Assembly: GCA_905181835.1 (NCBI GenBank) | Contig: CAJIZF010000001.1 | Span: forward strand, 496,001-560,000 | DNA: 64,000 nt | From: an uncultured Flavobacteriaceae bacterium | GTDB lineage: Bacteria > Bacteroidota > Bacteroidia > Flavobacteriales > Flavobacteriaceae | Reading direction: 5' to 3' | In this document: one piece after another, positions 56,930 through 64,000 of the stretch | Numbering within the stretch: the stretch's first letter is position 1 | Layout: the number at the start of each line of letters is the position of its first letter | Program-made: the position numbers and the translations under genes | The notes under the pieces: generated by a model | Seen by the model: the letters and a program-made list of their open reading frames with translations, nothing else | Told to the model about the DNA's origin: nothing | Database searches by the model: none

Positions 56930-57712
56930 TTCTCTATTTTTTTCTTGTATTTTTCTGACGATTGCTGTGGCTATTTTTCTAGGCAATATTCTCGGTAAAA
57001 AAGATAAAATCTTATTTGTTACACCCGGTATCGCTAATGTTCTTCCACGCATCATTGCTTTATATCCATATTCCGCAACTTTGTTGGCAGTTGCGATATT
57101 AAAACTAATTTTATTAGTTTTATTTCCCTCAGACACCACTTCTTGAAAAGAAGTTTTTGTTTGTCCTGGACACAAGACGGTAACCGTTACGCCAGTTCCT
57201 TTTAATTCGTTGGCGATGGCCTCAGAGAAAGATAAAATATAGGCCTTGGAGGCATAATAAATAGCCATTAATGGTCCGGGTTGAAAAGCGGCTAGAGACG
57301 ATATATTTAATATTTTTCCTCTTCCTCTTTTTATCATACCGTCTAATAATAGTTTAGTTAACTGTGTGGTAGTGACAACGTGTAAATTGAGCATTGATGA
57401 CTCACGGTTCCAATTAGTGCTGTAAAAGGGCCCAAATAGTCCAAAACCGGCATTGTTAATTAAAACATCTATTGGAGTTTCTTTAACTTCTTCAAATAAT
57501 TCTGCAGCACTATTTTGGAGACTTAAATTTTTTGTGATGGTATGTACTTTAATTTGAAAATTCTGTTCTAATTCATTTTTTACAATTTCCAATTGATCCG
57601 AGTCGATATCTATTAAAATTAATTGAAAGCTATTTTTTGCAAGTAATAAAGCAAATTCGTAGCCTAAACCTGATGCTCCTCCGGTAACTAATGCTGTTTT
57701 TTTAGTCTTCAT
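56924..57712 (-). CDS. Short-chain dehydrogenase/reductase
   Basis: A 262-aa classical SDR. NAD(P)-binding TGGASGLGYEFA (about residues 10-21), NNAGFGLFG, catalytic Ser in ILNISSLAAF and YYASKAY (Tyr and Lys about 154 and 158), then VLCPGQTKTSF. The C-terminus has a basic ILPRILPRKIATAIVRKIQE segment, perhaps membrane-associated. Similar DltE-like SDRs occur in many Bacteroidota; substrate unknown. Confidence 0.85.
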   Translation of the reverse strand: MKTKKTALVTGGASGLGYEFALLLAKNSFQLILIDIDSDQLEIVKNELEQNFQIKVHTITKNLSLQNSAAELFEEVKETPIDVLINNAGFGLFGPFYSTNWNRESSMLNLHVVTTTQLTKLLLDGMIKRGRGKILNISSLAAFQPGPLMAIYYASKAYILSFSEAIANELKGTGVTVTVLCPGQTKTSFQEVVSEGNKTNKISFNIATANKVAEYGYKAMMRGRTLAIPGVTNKILSFLPRILPRKIATAIVRKIQEKNREL

Positions 57713-57781
57713 TGCTTATAGTGATAGGGTTACAAGATATTATATTTTAAGAGGCTATTAAATTTTATTTTTTATAAAAAT

Positions 57782-59654
57782 TTAAATTTCTAAAAGAGAT
57801 GATAATTCAAACCATCGTTCTGTTTTGTTATTTAAGCTCTCTATAATATTTTGAAGTTGGATGGATTGTTTTTGTATCTCATCTGCTTCCCAGTTTTCTG
57901 TCGTAAATTTATTTTCTAAAGCCTTTTTTTCTCGCTCCAAGCTTGCTATCTCCCGCTCAATACGCTGATATTCTTTTTGCTCTTGATAGCTTAATTTAGC
58001 TTTGTCACCTTGTTTTTTCCATTTACTTTTATTGGAGTCACGCTCCGAACTTACTTTTTTGCTCTGCGGAGGTTTGCTATCTTCATAAATCCTAAAATCT
58101 GAGTAATTTCCTGGAAAATCTTCCACCAAACTATCTCCTCTAAAAATAAATAAATGATCTACAATTTTATCCATAAAATAACGATCGTGTGAGACTACGA
58201 TTAAACAACCAGGAAAATCAAGTAAAAAATTTTCGAGGACATTTAAAGTAACGATATCTAAATCATTTGTGGGCTCATCTAGTATTAAAAAATTTGGATT
58301 TTTAATTAAAACAGTACATAAATAAAGCCTTTTTCGTTCACCACCACTCAACTTATCAACAAAATCATATTGTTTTTTTCTATCGAATAAAAATCGCTCT
58401 AAAAGTTGTTGTGCAGAAATTTGTCGACCTTTTTTTAGTGGTATAAAATCCCCAAATTCTCGAACTACATCAATTACTTTTTGGCCCTCTTTTATATGGA
58501 TTCCTTTTTGGGTGTAATAACCAAATTTTACGGTATCTCCAATGACTACTTTACCTTTATCTGGAGCTATATTTCCGGTAATCATATTTAAAAAAGTCGA
58601 TTTTCCAGTCCCGTTTTTACCAATGATTCCAATTCGCTCTCCTTTTAAGAAATTATATTCGAATTGATCCAGTATTTTTTTTTCATCAAAGGACTTAGAT
58701 ATAGCATGTAATTCTACTACTTTGGTGCCTAACCTTTCCATATTGAGCTCTAATTGTACTTCGTGATCATTTCTTCTTTGATGAGCCCTACTTTTTATGT
58801 CCTGAAAATCATCAATTCTAGATTTACTTTTGGTAGTACGTGCTTTGGGCTGTCTTCGCATCCATTCAAGTTCTTGTTTAAATAGTTGTTTAGCTTTTTT
58901 GGTTTCGGAAGTAAAATTTTCGATTCGCGCTTTTCTTTTTTCAAGATAATAAGAGTAATTTCCCTTATAACTGAACAATTCTCCGTCTTCTAATTCAATA
59001 ATTTCGTTGCAAACACGCTCCAAGAAAAAGCGATCGTGTGTAACCATAAAAAGTGTAATATTACTCTTTGCAAAAAATTCCTCTAACCATTCAATCATTT
59101 CCAAATCTAAATGATTGGTGGGTTCATCTAGAATTAAAAGTTGAGGTTGCCCGAGTATCGCATTGGCTAGTGCCAAACGTTTTTTTTGGCCACCACTCAT
59201 GGTCTCCACTCTCTGATTTAAATCATTCAGTTTTAATTTGGATAAAATTTGTTTATAGACGGTCTCAAAATCCCACGCCTGGTTAGCCTCCATTCAAATC
59301 AAATGCTTTCTGATAGCCTATACTATCCTCTGGATTTTTTAGCGCTTCTTCATACGCTGTAATAATTTTAATAATATGATTGTCTGAGGTTTGGATAATT
59401 TCTTCAATAGTTGCATTTGGATCTAAAATTGGTTCTTGAGATAAAAATGATATTTTCAAGTTTTTTCTAGAAATAACTTGACCCGAATCTGAGGGCTCGT
59501 CACCTGATAGGATATTTAAAATTGATGTTTTTCCTGTTCCGTTTTTCGCTACAAAACCAATTTTTTGTCCTTCATTAATTCCAAAAGAAAGATTATTAAA
59601 TAAGGAACGTTCTCCAAAGGACTTTGATATGTTTTCTACAGATAGGTAATTCAC
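57782..59654 (-). CDS. ABC-F family ATPase, Uup-like (frameshifted at about 59293)
   Basis: About 623 aa when restored. First ABC module: Walker A AKNGTGKTSI (about residues 35-44), signature MSGGQKKRLALA, Walker B LLILDEPTNHLD. A charged linker (RRQPKARTTKSKSRIDDFQD) joins it to a second module with GIIGKNGTGKSTF, LSGGERKRLY and FLILDEPTNDLD, and a C-terminal coiled coil. No membrane domain. ABC-F proteins act on the ribosome. The first frame ends AFDLNGG; removing one A (TTGAATGGAG to TTGATGGAG) gives AFDLMEANQAWDFETV. Probably a consensus error. Confidence 0.87.
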
Positions 59655-59801
59655 TATTTTTTTTTACAAATTAAGATTAAAAAGACCAAAAAAAAGAAAT
59701 TTTTTTAAAGATTGTTATTTAGATATCAATATTGAATAATTTAGGGCGAAACTTTTAGTGGAATAAAATTAAAAAATATGCGTTTCTCCATTAAGGAATT
59801 T

Positions 59802-59809
59802 TATATTTG
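59802..59809 (+). promoter_or_regulatory. -7 element for the UDP-sugar dehydrogenase operon
   Basis: TATATTTG fits TAnnTTTG. It overlaps an in-frame TTG at 59807 and so favours the TTG at 59828 as the start. Confidence 0.6.
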
Positions 59810-59827
59810 TGTATTAAATTTTCAGTT

Positions 59828-61113
59828 TTGAAAAAAAAATCAACCATTGCGATTATCGGTTTAGGCTATGTAGGGTTGCCTTTGGCAGTTGCCTTTGCCT
59901 CTAAATATCAAGTAATTGGTTTTGATATCAATACTAAAAGAGTAGCGCAATTACAAAAAGGAAATGATACGACGTTAGAAGTTTCAAGTAAAGAATTAAC
60001 TAATGCCTTAGACGACTCTTCTGTTCAAGGTTTGATCATTACGGGGGAAGTTTCTGATATAAACAAAGCCGATGTATACATTATTACAGTTCCAACTCCA
60101 ATAAATGAGAAACATCAGCCTTTACTTATCCCTCTTCAAAAAGCATGTGAAACTGTTGGAAGTGTTCTGAAAAAGAACGATGTTATAATTATAGAATCTA
60201 CTGTTTATCCTGGGGTGACAGAAGAAGTTTGCGTTCCAATTTTAGAACAGTTTTCGAGTCTTGTTTTTAACAAAGATTTCTTTGTAGGGTATTCTCCGGA
60301 ACGAATTAATCCCGGTGATAAAAAACATACTATAACCAAAATACTCAAAGTTACTTCGGGTTCCACTCCAGAGGCAGCAAAATTTATTGATAAACTTTAT
60401 GCCTCAATTATTACAGCAGGAACTCATTTAGCACCTTCTATTAAAGTTGCTGAGGCTGCCAAGGTAATTGAAAATTCACAGCGAGACATCAATATAGCTT
60501 TTGTTAACGAACTTTCTAAAATTTTTAGATTATTAGATATTGATACACAAGAGGTTTTAACAGCTGCAGCCACAAAATGGAATTTTTTAAAGTTTAGTCC
60601 TGGCTTGGTTGGAGGTCATTGCATAGGGGTTGATCCTTATTATTTAGCGCAAAAAGCAAAAGATGTTGGATATATTCCTGAAATCATCTTGGCTGGTCGA
60701 AAAATGAATGACAGTATGGGAAGTTATGTAGCTCATGAAACCGTTAAATTAATGATAGATAAAGAGATTGCAATTAAAGGATCTAATGCTTTGGTATTGG
60801 GATTACTTTTAAAGAAAATTGTCCAGATATTAGAAATTCAAGAACAATTGATATTATTAGAGAATTTGAAACCTATAAAGTTAATATAGATGTTTATGAT
60901 CCTTGGGCTAATAAAGATGAAGTGAAACAAGAGTATGAGTTAGACTTAATAACCAATCCTTCTTTACTAAAAGTAAATTATGACGCTATAGTCCTAGCAG
61001 TTTCTCATAATGAGTTTTTATCATTGGATCTAGAAAAGTTAATTTCAGCAACAGGAGTTATTTTTGATGTAAAGTCATTGTATCCAAAAAGTAATACCGA
61101 TAGTAGATTATGA
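59828..61113 (+). CDS. UDP-N-acetylhexosamine 6-dehydrogenase (WbpA/TviB/WbpO-like), frameshifted at about 60805, TTG start
   Basis: About 428 aa when restored. NAD-binding [26 protein letters not shown], the [11 protein letters not shown] block, [10 protein letters not shown] (substrate-binding), and the catalytic Cys in [13 protein letters not shown] (about residue 262). The first frame ends at 60889. The next frame gives [17 protein letters not shown] and IDVYDPWA, the usual C-terminal UDP-binding domain, up to 61113. A missing A (GGATTACTTTT instead of GGATTAACTTTT) explains it. It should oxidise UDP-GlcNAc or UDP-GalNAc to the uronate. Its stop overlaps the epimerase ATG, so the two are coupled. 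Confidence 0.87.
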
Positions 61114-62093
61114 TGTTTCGAAATGCTTATCATACAGAAAATCTCTCTAAATATTCCTTTTTAGTTACTGGAGGTGCAGGATTTATAGGCTCTAACATTG
61201 TAGAATATTTATTAAAATACAAGGCAAAAAAAGTTCGAGTTTTAGACAATTTAGCCAATGGTTATTATAAAAATATAAAAGAATTTGAAAATCATGCTGC
61301 CTTTGAGTTTCTGGAAGGAGATATAAGAGATTTAGCCACTTGTAAAAAAGCGATGCTAGAGATCGATTATGTTTCTCATCAGGCTGCACTGGGTTCAGTA
61401 CCTCGCTCCATAGACAATCCAATTTTATCTAATGAGGTCAATGTATCTGGTTTTTTGAACATGTTAGTTGCTCAAAATGAGAGTGAGTCTGTAAAAAGAA
61501 TGGTCTATGCTGCTTCGAGTTCTACTTATGGAGATCATAAAGTGTTACCTAAAGTTGAAGGAACTATTGGAAATCCTCTTTCGCCCTACGCTGTTAGCAA
61601 ATTAGTGAACGAATTATACGCTCAAGTATTCAATAAAACCTATGGAACTCCAATCATTGGTTTGCGATACTTTAATGTTTTTGGCCCTAAACAAAGTCCG
61701 AATGGTTCTTATGCTGCGGTTATTCCACTTTTTATGGAGTCTTTAAAGCAGAATGTTTCTCCAATAATTCACGGAGATGGTGAACAAACTCGAGATTTTA
61801 CCTTTGTGGAAAACGCGGTACAGGCAAATATTCGCTCTTTCTTTGCCCCAAATAATGCAATTAATGAAGTTTATAATGTAGCTTGCGGAAATCGAATCAG
61901 TTTAAATACACTTTGGAGTCATTTAAAATCAATCGCTGGTATTAATTTGTCTGCTAACTATGGACCTTCAAGAAAAGGCGATGTTAAAGACTCGTTAGCA
62001 GATATTTCTAAGGCAAAACGACTACTTAATTATAATCCTGAGTTCGCTGTTAAAGAAGGAATTGAGTTAACTTGGGAAAAATTCAAGCGTTAA
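61110..62093 (+). CDS. NAD-dependent epimerase (WbpP/TviC-like UDP-HexNAc(A) 4-epimerase)
   Basis: A 327-aa extended SDR. NAD motif VTGGAGFIGSN (about residues 19-29), VLDNLANG, then Ser in AASSSTYGD and YAVSK (Tyr and Lys about 154 and 158), and FGPKQSPNG and GDGEQTRDFTFVENAV typical of WbpP. Together with the dehydrogenase just upstream (4-base overlap) it should make UDP-GalNAcA or a related uronate for capsule or O-antigen, as in Vi antigen (TviB/TviC). The rest of that cluster probably lies elsewhere. ATG 61113 is an equally possible start. Confidence 0.87.
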   Translation: MMFRNAYHTENLSKYSFLVTGGAGFIGSNIVEYLLKYKAKKVRVLDNLANGYYKNIKEFENHAAFEFLEGDIRDLATCKKAMLEIDYVSHQAALGSVPRSIDNPILSNEVNVSGFLNMLVAQNESESVKRMVYAASSSTYGDHKVLPKVEGTIGNPLSPYAVSKLVNELYAQVFNKTYGTPIIGLRYFNVFGPKQSPNGSYAAVIPLFMESLKQNVSPIIHGDGEQTRDFTFVENAVQANIRSFFAPNNAINEVYNVACGNRISLNTLWSHLKSIAGINLSANYGPSRKGDVKDSLADISKAKRLLNYNPEFAVKEGIELTWEKFKR

Positions 62094-62141
62094 TGAAAGC
62101 TTCGTGGAATTAAAATAATTTGATTGATGGCTTTTGCAAAA

Positions 62142-63332
62142 TTACTTTTTATTTAAAAAATTAAATATAAAAATATAACGTATACCTAAGGCTGTTAGTA
62201 GGGGTAACAACACTACCGGATAAGATTGAACTCCAGTAATCCAGTGAATACACATTAATAGAAGCATTAATATTTGAAACATGATGTATTTTTTAACCCA
62301 ATATTTTGGATTTCGCTTTGTAATTTCTATTACAAAAAATAAGGATAAAGGAACGGCCCACAACAGATTGTAGTTGTTTTGAGTGGCAAAGTGATCAGTT
62401 GCAAACCATAATAATATCAGAAATACTCCTATAATTCCTGTTAAAGCATATAAACCACTATCCATCCATCGACTTCTTGAGTTATTCTGATAATCTTTAA
62501 AAGTAACTCCTAAAATTATAAATGCTAAAAGTGAAATTATAAAAAATGGACTCATAAGTAAGGTTTCCGATTTTTCTTTGGCCAATTTTTTATTGAGAAT
62601 TGAGGTTTTTTTTACCAAATCTGTAGCTCCCAAACCTCTTTTGATTTGACTTTTTTCTAAAGCTTTAAAAATATATTCAGGTAAAAATTGATGCTCCCAA
62701 CTGCTAGCATTTCGATCTACCACTGCACCAATGGCTAGGTCCATTCCAAAACTACCCCAACTATTCCAATGAACATTTTTCTGTATTAATTGTCTGAAAG
62801 TATGGGGATTATACACAAAGGTTTTGTCGAACACTAATTTGTTTTTTAAAACATCTACTAAGACATCGCGTATTCTCGTAGCGCAATTTTCAAACAAGAA
62901 ATCATAGATATAATTTCTATTTTCAGGCAAATAATTATTTTGAAGAAAATCAAAAACTTCTTGTTTTTCTTTAATAGTTAAATTTAAAACTTGTTCCTTT
63001 ATCCATCTATCTTGATCTGAGTAATGCTGGTAGAACAAACTGAAATCAGTTCGATCTAATTGATACATTAGTTGCCCTTTTATAAATTTTAAATAAAAAT
63101 TAGGGGTGTCAAAATTATAAACTCCATAATTATATACCACATCAATGTTTTGAATGGTATCTGATATTCGGAATGCACTGTGGCCAAAACTATCGTTTAA
63201 ATTAGTCCCCGGACCCATCGTAAGGACACTTATAGCTGCTGATTCAGATAGTGTGATTTTTTGTGCCTTTACAGTAGATACAAGTAGTATATGAACTAAT
63301 ATAAGGCTTAAACAGAGTAATTTCTTTTTCAT
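62142..63332 (-). CDS. DUF4105 membrane protein (Lnb N-terminal periplasmic domain-like)
   Basis: A 396-aa protein. Signal peptide (residues 1-23, ending VKAQ), then a periplasmic domain (about 24-255) with TMGPGTNLNDSFGHSAFRIS and FLFENCATRIRDVL, which carry the His and Cys typical of DUF4105; this fold is related to the N-terminal part of lacto-N-biosidase-processing Lnb domain proteins. Five membrane helices end the protein (about 258-395). Function unknown. It follows 47 bases after the PorV-like gene and may be co-transcribed with it. Confidence 0.8.
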   Translation of the reverse strand: MKKKLLCLSLILVHILLVSTVKAQKITLSESAAISVLTMGPGTNLNDSFGHSAFRISDTIQNIDVVYNYGVYNFDTPNFYLKFIKGQLMYQLDRTDFSLFYQHYSDQDRWIKEQVLNLTIKEKQEVFDFLQNNYLPENRNYIYDFLFENCATRIRDVLVDVLKNKLVFDKTFVYNPHTFRQLIQKNVHWNSWGSFGMDLAIGAVVDRNASSWEHQFLPEYIFKALEKSQIKRGLGATDLVKKTSILNKKLAKEKSETLLMSPFFIISLLAFIILGVTFKDYQNNSRSRWMDSGLYALTGIIGVFLILLWFATDHFATQNNYNLLWAVPLSLFFVIEITKRNPKYWVKKYIMFQILMLLLMCIHWITGVQSYPVVLLPLLTALGIRYIFIFNFLNKK

Positions 63333-63379
63333 TTTAATTGTTTTAGAAATTCTTCATAGCTGATTGTGAGTTCATTCGA

Positions 63380-64000
63380 TTACCTAAATAAACTCCAGTC
63401 TAAAGTAATGGAAAAAATATTTGAATACAGCGCTGCACTTTGATCTCCTAAATCAGTTAATGCATAATCAACTTGTATCCCTTTATATTTAAAACCAATA
63501 CCGATGTTAGGTTGAAACCCTAATGAGTTATTTCCATCTAATTGAGTGATGCTTTGAAAATTTCCAACTCCTGCTCTTACAAATACTAAATCTATATAAC
63601 CAAATTCTAATCCAACGGCAGGGGTAAAACTGGCAAAGGAATTAGAAACTAAATCATTGGTTTCAGCAAAACGAAAATTAAAGTCTATTTCAGTTAATAA
63701 AACGTAATCATAATGAAATATAAACTTTCTAGATACTCCAAGGTTTAATTTTGGAATGGTTATTTCCATAGTATCAGGCAATTCTTGATTTTGACCATTG
63801 ACTGCTCCTTGAATTTCACTAAATTTTTCTTCATCAATAGCCCAAGCGTTGAAGGTTGTAGTAATATCTCTGATCATTGCGCCAAACTTCCAATCATTTT
63901 TATTAAATTGGATACCTAAATCCAGACCAAAACCCCATGAAGAAGCAAAATCTCCGATAATTCTTCTAATTACTTTAGCATTTACGCCAATATTCAAACC
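63380..64000 (-). CDS. PorV/PorQ-family outer-membrane protein, N-terminus beyond the window
   Basis: The C-terminal 205 or more residues of a beta-barrel protein. Alternating hydrophobic strands, repeated aromatic-ended segments (WGFGLDLGIQF, FIFHYDYVLLTEIDF, LEFGYIDLVFVRAGVG, IQVDYALTDLGD) and a final SITLDWSLFR agree with the PorV/PorQ family of T9SS shuttle proteins. It lacks its start and signal peptide because the gene crosses the right edge. A PorV-like protein fits the two T9SS-tailed proteins seen in this window. PorV, PorQ and the PorV2 group cannot be told apart from this fragment. Confidence 0.7.
   Translation of the reverse strand, partial: GLNIGVNAKVIRRIIGDFASSWGFGLDLGIQFNKNDWKFGAMIRDITTTFNAWAIDEEKFSEIQGAVNGQNQELPDTMEITIPKLNLGVSRKFIFHYDYVLLTEIDFNFRFAETNDLVSNSFASFTPAVGLEFGYIDLVFVRAGVGNFQSITQLDGNNSLGFQPNIGIGFKYKGIQVDYALTDLGDQSAALYSNIFSITLDWSLFR

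Overview
The window looks like a contiguous piece of chromosome from a member of the Bacteroidota, most likely a marine-type Flavobacteriaceae. Support: strongly AT-rich sequence; promoters of the TAnnTTTG type; almost no Shine-Dalgarno sequences except a perfect one before rpsU; proteins with type IX secretion C-terminal tails; a PorV-like protein; and lineage-restricted families (DUF4295 beside rpmB-rpmG, DUF3467 after rpoC, a 76-aa PspC-like protein). I cannot name a genus. No insertion sequence, prophage, CRISPR array, rRNA operon or replication origin is visible, and no gene-free stretch exceeds 300 bases.

Layout. 0-9.7 kb: a small secreted protein, an amidohydrolase lipoprotein, a nucleotidyltransferase plus TagF-like polyol-phosphate transferase pair, a DUF2059 protein, a methyltransferase and a cysteine-cluster protein, a NamZ-like muramidase divergent from a LolE-like permease, and a cysteine synthase/CBS-type enzyme. 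9.7-17.6 kb: PspC-like and YitT proteins, a kelch protein with T9SS tail (frameshifted), a Na+/alanine symporter, an HhH protein, an acyl-CoA dehydrogenase and an outer-surface DUF/CarboxypepD_reg protein. 17.7-32.8 kb: the translation/transcription block rpsU, xerC, tRNA-Thr/Tyr/Gly/Thr, tuf, tRNA-Trp, secE, nusG, rplKAJL, rpoBC, DUF3467. The hpf gene that I would expect between xerC and the tRNAs is not there. 32.8-44 kb: prfC, idi-queD, a small conserved protein, a DUF4369 lipoprotein (frameshifted), a DUF819 permease, S1/P1 nuclease, htpG (frameshifted), a FabH-like synthase, a CoA-binding protein and an SSS symporter. 44-55.6 kb: a large T9SS BNR-repeat protein, recR, a GT2, an E2 acyltransferase, an ExoX-like exonuclease, a FAH-family hydrolase, cinA, rpmB, rpmG, DUF4295, ftsY and rimO. 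55.6-64 kb: a glycosyltransferase, an SDR, an ABC-F ATPase (frameshifted), a UDP-HexNAc dehydrogenase (frameshifted) with its partner epimerase, a DUF4105 membrane protein and a PorV-like protein that runs off the right edge.

Two observations stand out. First, six otherwise intact genes, including the essential rpoC, each carry exactly one single-base indel (about 12045, 31415, 36166, 40477, 59293, 60805). The simplest reading is residual consensus error in the assembly, so the six genes are annotated here as full-length but frameshifted. Second, rpsU has an AGGAGG element 9 nt before its ATG while its neighbours have none. This matches the bS21 autoregulation proposed for Flavobacteriia, in which bS21 helps hide the anti-SD of 16S rRNA. 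The rpsU terminator U-tract then runs directly into the xerC start codon. Most of the remainder is ordinary housekeeping content and I see no clearly novel multi-gene system.
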